Below the pieces are notes generated by a model that made no database searches, was not told where the DNA came from, and saw only the letters and a list, made by a program, of their open reading frames with translations. A stretch of 64,000 bases of DNA from the NCBI RefSeq assembly GCF_018617485.1, contig NZ_JACSKH010000001.1, positions 1,302,001-1,366,000 of the forward strand, written 5' to 3'. Below, piece by piece: positions 49,387-58,837 of this stretch; the stretch's first letter is position 1; each line of letters begins with the position of its first letter. The position numbers and the translations under genes were made by a program. The stretch is from Exiguobacterium sp. s124. Lineage in GTDB: Bacteria > Bacillota > Bacilli > Exiguobacteriales > Exiguobacteriaceae.

Positions 49387-49489
49387 ATATTCGATTTGAC
49401 AAGGGTCACGTCATATGTTAAATTTCAAAAAGTCTTTATCATATTAAAGTGATACCAAGAGAAAGAAAAGTGAAAGGTGTTGGATCAAT

Positions 49490-50809
49490 ATGAACGCAGT
49501 ACTACTTGCTGTTATCGTCTTGTTTGCACTCGCCATCAGTCGTGTGCACATTGTATTGTCCTTAATATTAGCTGCGCTAGTCGGAGGGCTTGTTGGAGGG
49601 CTTGGGTTTAACGATACGTTGACCGCTTTCAGCGATGGTCTTGGTGGCGGAGCGAGCATCGCCCTTAGTTACGCACTTCTCGGTGCATTTGCCGTTGGAT
49701 TATCGAAGACGGGTCTACCGGACGTCTTAGCTGAGAAGTTGATCGCGATGTCTGGTCGTGACGTATCAGGCAAACGCGTGAGTTATGTCAAAGCGTTCTT
49801 ACTGTCGCTTCTCTTATTGTTGTCAATCAGTTCACAGAACGTGCTTCCAATTCACATCGCCTTTATCCCGATCGTGATTCCGCCGTTACTCGTCTTATTC
49901 AATGAATTGAAATTAGATCGCCGTCTCGTCGCAACTATTTTGACGTTCGGTCTCGTAACACCTTATATGTTGCTACCTGTCGGGTTCGGCGGGATTTACT
50001 TGAACGAGATTTTGATTGCAAACGTCGAAGCGAACGGTTTGGCTGTCGGAGACGTCAATATCGTCTCGATTATGGGAATCCCAGCGTTAGGGATGGTCGT
50101 CGGTTTGATTGCCGCGTTCATTCACTACCGGAAACCACGTTCGTACGAAACAATCGCACTAGGACCAACTGATTATGAAGTTCGTCAAATGAGTGGTTTC
50201 AAGATGATCATGACGCTCGTCGTTGTTCTAATCGTCCTCATCGTCCAATTGCAGACGGAGTCGATGATTGCATCGGCGGTGACAGGATTGATCTTGCTTT
50301 CCATTTTCCGCCTCATCCCATGGTCAGAGGCGGATGACATCTTCACGAGCGGGATGCGTATGATGGCATTCATCGGTTTTGTCATGATTGCCGCTAGTGG
50401 ATTTGCAGCCGTCATTCGTGAAACCGGCGCTATCGATCCACTTGTCAATGGCGCGAGCAATTTGATGGGTGATTCTAAAATGATTGCGGCTCTCGTCATG
50501 TTACTCGTCGGACTCGTCATCACACTTGGAATCGGGTCGAGTTTCTCAACCATTCCAATCATTGCGGCGATCTTCGTACCGCTTTGTGTACAGTACGGCT
50601 TCTCTGTCGAGGCGACGATTGCTATCATAGGGACTGCAGGTGCTCTTGGTGACGCCGGAAGTCCTGCGAGTGACTCGACACTCGGTCCTACGAGTGGATT
50701 GAACGCTGACGGTCAACACGATCACCTTCGCGAAACTGTTTGGCCAACGTTCTTACACTACAACATTCCACTCATCATCTTCGGTGTGATTGCCGCGATG
50801 GTGCTTTGA
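49490..50809 (+). CDS. Na+/H+ antiporter family protein (YuiF-like)
   Basis: A 439-residue membrane protein with about eleven helices. It matches the YuiF-type NhaC-like antiporters (MNAVLLAVIVLFALAISRVHIVLSLILAALVGGLVGGL; SYALLGAFAVGLSKTGLPDVLAEKL; SQNVLPIHIAFIPIVIPPLLVLFNELKLDRR; GTAGALGDAGSPASDSTLGPTSGLNADGQHDH). The last motif with clustered polar residues is probably part of the ion path. Cytoplasmic Na+ and pH balance is the inferred role. AAAGGTG ribosome site. Its stop abuts the end of a convergent 29-codon gene. Confidence 0.88.
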   Translation: MNAVLLAVIVLFALAISRVHIVLSLILAALVGGLVGGLGFNDTLTAFSDGLGGGASIALSYALLGAFAVGLSKTGLPDVLAEKLIAMSGRDVSGKRVSYVKAFLLSLLLLLSISSQNVLPIHIAFIPIVIPPLLVLFNELKLDRRLVATILTFGLVTPYMLLPVGFGGIYLNEILIANVEANGLAVGDVNIVSIMGIPALGMVVGLIAAFIHYRKPRSYETIALGPTDYEVRQMSGFKMIMTLVVVLIVLIVQLQTESMIASAVTGLILLSIFRLIPWSEADDIFTSGMRMMAFIGFVMIAASGFAAVIRETGAIDPLVNGASNLMGDSKMIAALVMLLVGLVITLGIGSSFSTIPIIAAIFVPLCVQYGFSVEATIAIIGTAGALGDAGSPASDSTLGPTSGLNADGQHDHLRETVWPTFLHYNIPLIIFGVIAAMVL

Positions 50810-50899
50810 TCATTTTTTCCGTCGTGAATAAATGGTTCCTAATAGAATCAGGATGAGAATAAACCAGATTCCCGTATACATGAGGATTTCGGTGAACAT
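50810..50899 (-). CDS. 29-residue single-pass membrane peptide
   Basis: ATG at 50899 is preceded by a perfect ribosome site (TAGGAGGAG, 4-5 bases of spacing), with stop TGA at 50812-50810. The peptide is one long hydrophobic helix (MYTGIWFILILILLGTIY) with an acidic N-terminus (MFTEI) and a basic end (SRRKK). It is inserted between the antiporter and the gltD terminator and meets the antiporter stop end to end. No family recognised. Design and ribosome site resemble regulatory small membrane proteins. Confidence 0.68.
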   Translation of the reverse strand: MFTEILMYTGIWFILILILLGTIYSRRKK

Positions 50900-50918
50900 A
50901 AAACTCCTCCTAAACAAA

Positions 50919-50950
50919 AGATAAGGAGCGACGGCAGTCGCTCCTTTTTA
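50919..50950. terminator. Intrinsic terminator of gltBD
   Basis: 10-bp perfect stem AAGGAGCGAC/GTCGCTCCTT around GGCA directly after gltD. T-rich on both sides. Confidence 0.85.
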
Positions 50951-52399
50951 TGATGAGGTTTTTAAGACGGTCTTGCAAGTATCGAGATACGCATCGACCA
51001 CTTCCGCCACTTCTCGTCCTTCTCGAATTGCCCATACGATTAAGCTTTGACCTCGTTTCGCATCCCCAGCTACAAAGACGTTGTCCACTGCTGTATGAAA
51101 ATCCTTCGTCTTCTCGACACCAATTTTTCTCAACTCGTGCTCCGGACGCTCAAACCCGATTGCGACGAGGACAAGGTCCGCAGGGTACGTCTCCATCGAG
51201 TCTTCTTCTACGAAGAATGTCGCTTGACCATCTGGGTTGACCACTTTCGTCATTCGTTCCGTTTCGATCCCGGTGACTCGCCCTTCTTTCGTAACGATTT
51301 GGTTGGAGCGAATCAAGTACGTCCTCGGGTCTTTCTCATAGACCGCGAGTGATTCAGCGTACGCATAATCGGTCGTGAGCGTGTCAGGTTGAAGCGGCCA
51401 AGGTTTCTCAGGGGCACGAAGCAACCCTTTTGATGGGTGCTTCCCAAACTGAACGACTGATTTTGCGCCTTGACGAATCGCCGTCGCCACGCAATCGGCT
51501 CCTGTATCTCCACCTCCGATGACGATGACGTTTTTATCTTTGGCATCGTAAACGGAGGCGAGAGAAGCTCCTTTACGTTCATGCATCGATGCCGTCAAAT
51601 AATCCATCGCCATTTCAACGCCAACAGCATCATCGTCGTCGATCCCGAGCGTGCGTTGTTTCTGAGCCCCTGTCGCAAAGATGACCGCATCGTAATCGCT
51701 CCGAAGCGATTCGACCGTCACGTCGGTACCGACTTCCACGTTCGTCCGGATGACGATGCCCTCTTGTTCGAGTAAACGAACACGACGTCTTACGACATCT
51801 TTATCGAGTTTCATATTCGGGATTCCATACATGAGGAGTCCGCCAGCTTCATCCGCCTTTTCGATAATCGTGACCGAGTGCCCAAGTTGATTCAATTGAT
51901 CGGCTGCAGCCAACCCGGCTGGACCACTTCCAATGACGGCGACCGTCATCCCGGTCTTTCGATGGACCGGTCTCGGTTTTACCCAGCCTTCCTCAAATGC
52001 CCGGTCAATGATCGTTCGCTCAATCGATTTAATGGCAACCGGATCTTCACTGATCCCGAGTGTACATGATCCTTCACACGGTGCAGGACAAACTCTTCCC
52101 GTGAACTCGGGAAAGTTGTTCGTCTCCATCAATCGATGGTAAGCACCCATCCAGTCCGCTTTCGTGACGAGTTTGTTCCATTCTGGGATATAGTTGTGGA
52201 TCGGGCAACCGATCGTCTCCTGACCAATCAAATCGCCGACGTGACAGAACGGTGTGCCGCAGTCCATACAGCGTGCGGCTTGTTGTTGGACGGATTGATC
52301 ATCCATACGAGACGCATATTCATCATAATCCCTCACTCGCTCCTCGACATGACGTTCTGGCAGCGTCGTTCGCGCGATGTTCAAAAAGTTATGTTTCAT
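50948..52399 (-). CDS. gltD: Glutamate synthase small subunit
   Basis: A 483-residue FAD/NAD(P)H-binding subunit that passes electrons from NADPH through iron-sulfur clusters to GltB. N-terminal Cys-rich region (RCMDCGTPFCHVG, IGCPIHNYIPEWN, CPAPCEGSCTLGI), FAD-binding GxGxxG (VAVIGSGPAGLAAADQLNQLGHSV), NADPH-binding second Rossmann motif (VIVIGGGDTGADCVATAIRQGAKSV) and the C-terminal FAD motif (VFVAGDAKRGQSLIVWAIREGR). GAAGGAGG precedes ATG 52399, which overlaps the gltB stop (ATGA). Confidence 0.97.
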   Translation of the reverse strand: MKHNFLNIARTTLPERHVEERVRDYDEYASRMDDQSVQQQAARCMDCGTPFCHVGDLIGQETIGCPIHNYIPEWNKLVTKADWMGAYHRLMETNNFPEFTGRVCPAPCEGSCTLGISEDPVAIKSIERTIIDRAFEEGWVKPRPVHRKTGMTVAVIGSGPAGLAAADQLNQLGHSVTIIEKADEAGGLLMYGIPNMKLDKDVVRRRVRLLEQEGIVIRTNVEVGTDVTVESLRSDYDAVIFATGAQKQRTLGIDDDDAVGVEMAMDYLTASMHERKGASLASVYDAKDKNVIVIGGGDTGADCVATAIRQGAKSVVQFGKHPSKGLLRAPEKPWPLQPDTLTTDYAYAESLAVYEKDPRTYLIRSNQIVTKEGRVTGIETERMTKVVNPDGQATFFVEEDSMETYPADLVLVAIGFERPEHELRKIGVEKTKDFHTAVDNVFVAGDAKRGQSLIVWAIREGREVAEVVDAYLDTCKTVLKTSS

Positions 52400-55300
52400 A
52401 CGGTACCTCCTTCAGTCACGACACGGAACAATTCAAGTGCTCGGTCGGCCTCACTCAATTCCGGACGATTCGCCTCAATTTGACGCATCACGTCTAAGAC
52501 GTTCGCATAGTCTCTCGGAACGACTTTCACAAAGTGTGAACGTACTTGTTCAAATGTCTCTAAAATCGTCCGCGCTTTGACACTGTCCGTGTGGAATTGA
52601 TGTGCCTCGAGAAGCGCATAAATTTGTTCCATGTCCTCATCATCCAGTTCTCGTACGACGGAGACGAGTTCATTATTCACGAGTTGTTCATAGGCTTGCG
52701 TGCCGTAAATATAAGCTGTACCACCAGACATACCGGCTGCAAAATTTCGTCCAATCTGTCCAAGTACAAGGACCGTTCCTCCGGTCATATATTCACACCC
52801 GTGATCCCCAACGCCTTCGACGACTGCCGTCGCACCAGAGTTACGAACGGCAAACCGTTCGCCGACGTGGCCGTTAAAGAACGCCTGACCGCTCGTCGCT
52901 CCGTATAAGCAGACGTTACCGGCAATCATTTGTTCACTTTCATCGAACGGGGCATGTTTCTCGGCAATCAAAGCAAGTTTCCCACCACTCAAGCCTTTGC
53001 CGATATAGTCATTCGCATCCCCGATGACAGAGATGGTGATCCCGCTTGGTAAAAATGCTCCTAGACTCTGTCCGGCAGATCCGCTAAGCCGAAGCGAGAT
53101 CGTATCGTCAGGTAGGCCTACCTGACCATGAACTTTCGTCACTTCAAACCCTAACTGCGTTCCGACCGCCCGATCCGTATTTCGGACCCGCCCTACGAAG
53201 AACGTCGGTTGGGTAGAAGTGATGGAGCGTGATACAGCAGGGATGAGCTTGCGATGGTCATAAGAGCGGTATGCCGGATGCGGTAGTTCTTCTCGTTCTG
53301 GTAACGGAGTCGGCATCGAGAGCATCGGGGACAAATCTAAACGCCCCGCTTTCGGATGATTCGTCTTCCATTCACTTTCTTCGAGTAAATCCGTCCGACC
53401 GATCACGTCGTCAAGCGATGTCACACCGAGTGATGCTAAAATTTCTCGGACTTCCTCAGCCAAGAACGTCATCAAATTGATGACATGTTCCGGTTTCCCC
53501 ATAAATTTCTGACGAAGTACGGGGTCTTGTGTCGCGACACCGACCGGGCAAGTATCTAAGTGACAAGCGCGCATCATGATACATCCGAGGACGACGAGTG
53601 GTGCTGTCGCGAATGCAAACTCTTCCGCCCCGAAGATTGCCGCCATGACGATATCGCGGCCAGTCATGAGCTTCCCGTCTGTCTCGAGCGTGACTCTACC
53701 TCGTAGCCCATTCAACGCGAGCGTTTGATGTGTCTCGAGGAGACCGAGTTCCCACGGGAGTCCTGTATGCTTGATGGACGTCTTCGGAGATGCACCGGTT
53801 CCTCCATCGTATCCACTAATGACAATCGTATCCGCGTTCGCTTTCGCCACGCCCGCTGCGATCGTTCCAACTCCTGATTTCGAGACGAGTTTGACACTGA
53901 TTTTTGCATTCGGGTTCACATGCTTCAAGTCAAAGATCAGTTGCGCTAAATCCTCAATTGAATAAATATCGTGATGCGGAGGCGGCGAAATGAGACCGAC
54001 GCCTGGAACCGACCCCCGAACTTCAGCGACCCATGGATACACCTTGTTCCCTGGAAGTTGTCCGCCTTCCCCAGGTTTTGCACCTTGGGCCATCTTGATT
54101 TGAATCTCATCGGCATGGTACAAATATTCGGCCGTCACACCGAAACGTCCACTCGCCACTTGTTTGATACGACTGATCCGTTCATTTCCAAACTCGTCCG
54201 GCACGAAGCGGGCACGGTCTTCCCCGCCCTCACCCGAGTTACTTTTCGCACCGATTTGGTTCATCGCGATGGCGAGCGTCTCGTGTGCTTCTTTCGACAA
54301 TGACCCGAACGACATCGCTCCCGTTTTAAAGCGACTTACGATTGACGTGATCGGTTCCACATCATCAATCGGTACCGGACGTTGTGTCTTAAAGGAGAAC
54401 AATTGACGGATGAACTGTCCCGAAGACTCGTGCAATTTCACGTAGGCATCATAATATTTTCGTTCATTTTCACGGCAAGCGCGTTGTAACAAATGAATCG
54501 TCTTCGGATTGAACGCATGTTCTTCCCCGTCTGAACGCCACTGAAAATCACTGCCCGCTTCAAGCGGACGATTCGTCTCATAGGCAGATTTATGGAGTGA
54601 TTTCGCCTCATCTTCTAATTCAACGAATCCAATCCCTGATAGTTGGGACGTCGTTCCCCGGAAATGTGTTTCAATCATATCTCGGTCGAGGCCGACAGCT
54701 TCGAAGATTTGAGCCCCACGATAACTTTGAATCGTCGAGATTCCCATTTTTGACATGATTTTGACGATCCCCTCAACGACCGCCTTTTGGTACGAGCGAA
54801 CAGCCTCTTCAAATGAATGAGCAATCTGCTCATTCTCCACCAAGTGTTGAATCGTCGCATAGGCAACGTAAGGATATACCGCATCGGCCCCATATCCGAT
54901 CAAAGTCGCTGCCTGATGCACTTCTCGAACTTCTCCACTCTCGCAAACGAGACTACAGTTCGACCGCAAGTTCTCCCGAATCAAGTGTTGGTGCACCGCA
55001 CTGAGTACGAGAAGCGCAGGCATGGCAATCCGGTCATGTGACACGAGGCGATCAGATAGAACGATTACGTTCGCGCCATTTCGTACGACCTGGCTGACGT
55101 TTTGTAAAAGGGCTTCAAGCGACGCCTCTAAATCATCCTCGAACGTTGTATCGACGCGTGTGAGCTTGAGTCGCTCATCGATTTGATTGAGTGTCGCACC
55201 GTCAATGATTGGATGATCCAACCATACTCGTTTGGCATGGCCACGTCCGGTATGGACCGGATCTCCTTGCGGACCGATCCAAGTAAATGTCGCCGTGACG

Positions 55301-56835
55301 ATTTTCTCCCGTAAGGCATCGATTGGCGGATTCGTCACTTGAGCGAAGTGTTGTTTAAAGTAATGGAAGAGCGATCGAGGGCGTGTGGAAAGAACAGCAA
55401 TCGGTTGATCGTGTCCCATCGACCCAATTGGATCTTTCTCGTCTTGGATCAACGGAATCATGTACTGTTCAATGTCCTCTTTTGTATACCCAAATGCACG
55501 TTGCACACGTTCGAGTTCTAAGACACTCTGCTCCTGAACACCTCTGTCCTCCATTTTCATCATTTGTTTGAGCCATTTATGATACGGCTCAGACTTCGCA
55601 ATCGTCTCTTTAATCTCCTCGTCGGGAATCAAACGTTTCTCAATCAAGTCGATCAAAAGCAATTGTCCAGGTCGTAGTCGCTGTTTTGATTTGACGTTTT
55701 CGGCGTCGACTGGAATGACCCCTGTCTCTGATGACAGAATCAACTCTCCATCCAACGTCTCGACGTAACGCATCGGCCGTAACCCGTTTCGGTCTAAGAT
55801 TGCCCCGATTTGTCGCCCGTCCGTGAAGACGACCCCTGTCGGACCATCCCACGGCTCCATAATCGACGAATGGTATTGATAGAAGTCACGTTTGAACGGC
55901 TCCATCTTTCCTTCAACAAACGGTTCAGGAATCAACATCATCGCTGTGTGCGCAATCGAACGACCCATGCGTGTGAAGAATTCGAAGGCATTATCGAGCA
56001 TCGACGAGTCACTCCCGTCCTCCTGAAGGACAGGGAACAAATGGTTCACGTCTTCAAACAAGTCTGTCGATGTGACCCCTTCGCGCGCTCGCATCGCATC
56101 AATATTGCCTCGTAACGTATTGATTTCTCCGTTGTGGACGATCATGCGGTTCGGATGGGCTCGTTCCCAGGAAGGAAACGTATTTGTTGAGAATCGTGAA
56201 TGGACGATTCCGAACGTGCTCTTGTAGTGTGGAGATTGCAAGTCCAAATAAAAAGCGTCGATTTGAACAGGCGTCAACATCCCTTTATAAACAATCGTTT
56301 TTGTCGATAAACTTGCAATATATAAGTGTAACGATTCGACTTTTTCAATCTTTCGACGGAGTTCATAGAACACACGTTCATTCGCATCTTCATCGAGGAA
56401 CGGACATGAGATAAACCACTGATAGATGACTGGTTGTGTCACACGTGCATGTTCTCCGATTTGCGTCGAATCCACGGGAACTTCTCGCCACTCGATGGTC
56501 GAGCAGTCTAATTCATCCGCCATACGCTCCATCAATTTGATTTTTTCTTGTAGTCGATCTTCAGATGGCTGAAAAAAAACCATTCCGACAGCGTAGCGAC
56601 CGAGTGACGGAAGGTTCATCGTTTGCGTAAACAATTCATGTGGGATTTCGGTCATGATACCTGCACCATCGCCGGCATCGATGACACCTTGTCCTCCTCG
56701 GTGCTCCAAGTTGCATAACATCGAGAGGGATTTACGGACAATCTCATGTTTTTTTAGTCCGTGTAGATTGACGTATAATCCAATCCCGCATGCGTCTTTT
56801 TCAAATCTTGAGTCATACAGTCCAACTCGACTCAT
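52396..56835 (-). CDS. gltB: Glutamate synthase large subunit
   Basis: A 1479-residue enzyme making two glutamates from glutamine and 2-oxoglutarate. Class II amidotransferase domain with Cys16 (FEKDACGIGLYVN), which must become the N-terminus after removal of a 15-residue propeptide. Central domain, then the FMN-binding synthase domain (ISGYDGGTGASPKTSIKHTGLPWELGLLETHQ), 3Fe-4S cysteines (CIMMRACHLDTCPVGVATQDP) and the C-terminal beta-helix GXGXG repeats (GDANDYIGKGLSGGKLALIA). AAAGGGG 8 bases upstream sets ATG 56835, not the GTG at 56853. Operon gltB-gltD. A cre-like site lies upstream. No gltC is adjacent. Confidence 0.97.
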   Translation of the reverse strand: MSRVGLYDSRFEKDACGIGLYVNLHGLKKHEIVRKSLSMLCNLEHRGGQGVIDAGDGAGIMTEIPHELFTQTMNLPSLGRYAVGMVFFQPSEDRLQEKIKLMERMADELDCSTIEWREVPVDSTQIGEHARVTQPVIYQWFISCPFLDEDANERVFYELRRKIEKVESLHLYIASLSTKTIVYKGMLTPVQIDAFYLDLQSPHYKSTFGIVHSRFSTNTFPSWERAHPNRMIVHNGEINTLRGNIDAMRAREGVTSTDLFEDVNHLFPVLQEDGSDSSMLDNAFEFFTRMGRSIAHTAMMLIPEPFVEGKMEPFKRDFYQYHSSIMEPWDGPTGVVFTDGRQIGAILDRNGLRPMRYVETLDGELILSSETGVIPVDAENVKSKQRLRPGQLLLIDLIEKRLIPDEEIKETIAKSEPYHKWLKQMMKMEDRGVQEQSVLELERVQRAFGYTKEDIEQYMIPLIQDEKDPIGSMGHDQPIAVLSTRPRSLFHYFKQHFAQVTNPPIDALREKIVTATFTWIGPQGDPVHTGRGHAKRVWLDHPIIDGATLNQIDERLKLTRVDTTFEDDLEASLEALLQNVSQVVRNGANVIVLSDRLVSHDRIAMPALLVLSAVHQHLIRENLRSNCSLVCESGEVREVHQAATLIGYGADAVYPYVAYATIQHLVENEQIAHSFEEAVRSYQKAVVEGIVKIMSKMGISTIQSYRGAQIFEAVGLDRDMIETHFRGTTSQLSGIGFVELEDEAKSLHKSAYETNRPLEAGSDFQWRSDGEEHAFNPKTIHLLQRACRENERKYYDAYVKLHESSGQFIRQLFSFKTQRPVPIDDVEPITSIVSRFKTGAMSFGSLSKEAHETLAIAMNQIGAKSNSGEGGEDRARFVPDEFGNERISRIKQVASGRFGVTAEYLYHADEIQIKMAQGAKPGEGGQLPGNKVYPWVAEVRGSVPGVGLISPPPHHDIYSIEDLAQLIFDLKHVNPNAKISVKLVSKSGVGTIAAGVAKANADTIVISGYDGGTGASPKTSIKHTGLPWELGLLETHQTLALNGLRGRVTLETDGKLMTGRDIVMAAIFGAEEFAFATAPLVVLGCIMMRACHLDTCPVGVATQDPVLRQKFMGKPEHVINLMTFLAEEVREILASLGVTSLDDVIGRTDLLEESEWKTNHPKAGRLDLSPMLSMPTPLPEREELPHPAYRSYDHRKLIPAVSRSITSTQPTFFVGRVRNTDRAVGTQLGFEVTKVHGQVGLPDDTISLRLSGSAGQSLGAFLPSGITISVIGDANDYIGKGLSGGKLALIAEKHAPFDESEQMIAGNVCLYGATSGQAFFNGHVGERFAVRNSGATAVVEGVGDHGCEYMTGGTVLVLGQIGRNFAAGMSGGTAYIYGTQAYEQLVNNELVSVVRELDDEDMEQIYALLEAHQFHTDSVKARTILETFEQVRSHFVKVVPRDYANVLDVMRQIEANRPELSEADRALELFRVVTEGGTV

Positions 56836-56948
56836 ATCATCGACCCCTTTCACTCACAGTTTCGTAATTAACATTCTGTTCTAAATATTCTGAAAAATCA
56901 AGGGGACTGTATGTATTTTTGCATAATAGAAATGTCTACGAACGTCTA

Positions 56949-56962
56949 TGAAAGCGTATACA
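56949..56962 (+). promoter_or_regulatory. cre-like site upstream of gltB
   Basis: TGAAAGCGTATACA matches 13 of 14 cre positions, in the 56836-57089 interval that holds the gltB promoter region. CcpA control of glutamate synthase is known in Bacillus. Confidence 0.4.
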
Positions 56963-57054
56963 CAACTGATATCAACAGGTTTTATCGTTTTAGTTATGTT
57001 AGATAAAGAATAAATATCCACGAATATTATTTATTTATAGGTTCTTACGAACAC

Positions 57055-57086
57055 AAAAAAGGATATCTATGAAGATATCCTTTTTT
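57055..57086 (-). terminator. Intrinsic terminator after the TspO-like gene
   Basis: GGATATCT pairs with AGATATCC around ATGA, flanked by an A-run and a T-run. Confidence 0.85.
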
Positions 57087-57089
57087 CAT

Positions 57090-57842
57090 TCATTGTTGTA
57101 CTGTATTTCGCGGATGATGAAGAAACGATTTGGGACGCTTCCACAAAATCAAACCGATATACCCGATTGCGAGTAACGCGAGCGCACTGACGATGACGAC
57201 ATATAATGTCCCTTCTTCAATTCTCGCAAAAATACCGATATACGCCCAAACGAATACGAGTGGGTAGATGAAATCATGATGCCACCACATGAAAAGAAGT
57301 GCCAAAACGACACCGACCATGAGCATGAGCGAGGTCCAAGCAAGTTCATCAAGGCCTAAGAACGATGTGATTCGTTCCGTCTTCATCACGACGAACGTAT
57401 TGACGATTGTCGCGACCGATACCCAACCGATATAAATTGAGAATGGGAAGCGGTCGAGCCAACTTGTAGATGTGCGGAATGCAATATAGTACAGCCAGCA
57501 TAGAGACGCTAAAAATGCCACCATGATCACGAGCGAGAGTACGAACCACTCATTCGTAAATGCAAGGAGCCATAATCCATTCAACACACAAGAAATGAGG
57601 AATCCTGCTTTCATGCGCTCAGCCTGCCGATTCGCAGTCGTTCCTTTCTTCAGTTGTAATACTAACCATACGAGTAATGCCACATAGATGACACCCCAAA
57701 TCGAGAAGGCGTAACCCGCCGGTTTAAAGTAGATGTCGATTCGGTCTGAAACTGCGGCATTGTCACCGCTCGCAAAGTAGTTGATGACGACGGTCGCCAA
57801 AAAAGCGACCCAGTTCACAATTGGCCATTTTGATAAGTCCAT
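57090..57842 (-). CDS. TspO/MBR-related membrane protein
   Basis: A 250-residue, Trp-rich protein with about seven helices. The first 150 residues follow the TspO/MBR pattern (FKPAGYAFSIWGVIYVALLVWLV, where PAGYAFSIWGxIY resembles the TspO PPxWxFxPxWxxLY motif; LNGLWLLAFTNEW). It is longer than classic TspO (about 160), as in the larger YkoY-unrelated 'tryptophan-rich sensory protein' group of Bacilli. Ligand unknown. GGAGGTG lies 27 bases before ATG 57842. TTG 57869 or another upstream codon may be the true start. Confidence 0.72.
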   Translation of the reverse strand: MDLSKWPIVNWVAFLATVVINYFASGDNAAVSDRIDIYFKPAGYAFSIWGVIYVALLVWLVLQLKKGTTANRQAERMKAGFLISCVLNGLWLLAFTNEWFVLSLVIMVAFLASLCWLYYIAFRTSTSWLDRFPFSIYIGWVSVATIVNTFVVMKTERITSFLGLDELAWTSLMLMVGVVLALLFMWWHHDFIYPLVFVWAYIGIFARIEEGTLYVVIVSALALLAIGYIGLILWKRPKSFLHHPRNTVQQ

Positions 57843-57929
57843 ATGCACGATCTTCGAAATGAAGACCAAACACCTCCTTTTAGCAACATAACAATCTTTA
57901 CCCGCATCCATGTGACTCTACACGTAGAA

Positions 57930-57955
57930 AGGGGCTCGCATATGCGAGCCCCCCC
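57930..57955 (-). terminator. GC-rich palindrome after aldo/keto reductase, probable terminator
   Basis: 57931-57952 is a perfect 22-bp palindrome (GGGGCTCGCAT and its complement). On the minus strand only TTTC follows, so the U-tract is weak. Confidence 0.6.
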
Positions 57956-57959
57956 TATA

Positions 57960-58772
57960 TTAAAAGTCGATTTCATCCGGGTCTGGCCCAAGGCGTTCAC
58001 CTGTCGCCACTTGGTCGATTTTCGCTAAATCGTCCGCATCGAGTGAAAAGTCGAATACATCGAAGTTTTCACGGATTCGGTGCGGTGTCACCGATTTTGG
58101 CAATGCCACATGACCCGATTCGAGATGCCAACGAAGTACTACTTGCGCTGGTGTCTTCCCGTGCTTCTCTGCAATCTCAGAGAAAGTTGGGATGTCTAGG
58201 AACTTACCTTGCATAAGAGGACTCCATGCCTCGATTTGGATGCCTTCATCTTGGCAATAGTCCAACAGATCCGGTTGCGGAAGCTGAGGATGAAGTTCTA
58301 CCTGATTGATCAGTGGTGTCATCAACCCTTCCTCTTTTAACGCTTCTAGATGATGTTCCTTAAAGTTGGACACACCAATCGCCTTGATTTTTCCTGCTTC
58401 ATATAAGTCGATGAGGTCTTTCCATGCATCGACGAAACCATCTACCGGCCAGTGAAGAAGACAAAGATCCAAATAGTCTGTCTCAAGGCGCTTCAATGAG
58501 TCTTCAAACGCTTCTTTCGTCTTCCCTTCACGGATATCATCATTCCAAATTTTCGATGTGATGAATAGGTCAGAACGGTCGACTCCCGAGATTTTAATTC
58601 CTTTTGCGACACCTTCTTCGTTTTTATAGATGGCAGCCGTATCGATATGACGGTATCCAGTCTTCAGTGCCTCGACGACAGCGGCTGGTGCTTCCGTCTC
58701 ATTGTCGACTTGCCACACACCAAACCCAATCATCGGAATCTCTACTTTGTTTCGTAACGTAGCATATAGCAT
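57960..58772 (-). CDS. Aldo/keto reductase
   Basis: A 270-residue NADPH-dependent carbonyl reductase of the AKR5-like group. The catalytic tetrad is complete: Asp44 (HIDTAAIY), Tyr49, Lys74 (FITSKIWN) and His107 (LDLCLLHWPV). GVSNFKEHHLE and NQVELHPQLPQPDLLDYCQDEGIQIEAWSPL are the standard cofactor-side motifs. It acts on aldehydes such as methylglyoxal in relatives. The first ATG (58781) touches GGGG directly, so ATG 58772 (MLYATLRNK) is preferred. Confidence 0.93.
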   Translation of the reverse strand: MLYATLRNKVEIPMIGFGVWQVDNETEAPAAVVEALKTGYRHIDTAAIYKNEEGVAKGIKISGVDRSDLFITSKIWNDDIREGKTKEAFEDSLKRLETDYLDLCLLHWPVDGFVDAWKDLIDLYEAGKIKAIGVSNFKEHHLEALKEEGLMTPLINQVELHPQLPQPDLLDYCQDEGIQIEAWSPLMQGKFLDIPTFSEIAEKHGKTPAQVVLRWHLESGHVALPKSVTPHRIRENFDVFDFSLDADDLAKIDQVATGERLGPDPDEIDF

Positions 58773-58837
58773 TTCATTCATCCCCTTTTCTTTCTAACGA
58801 GCTGATTGTATCATACCCGACAATTTATTTCGGAAAA

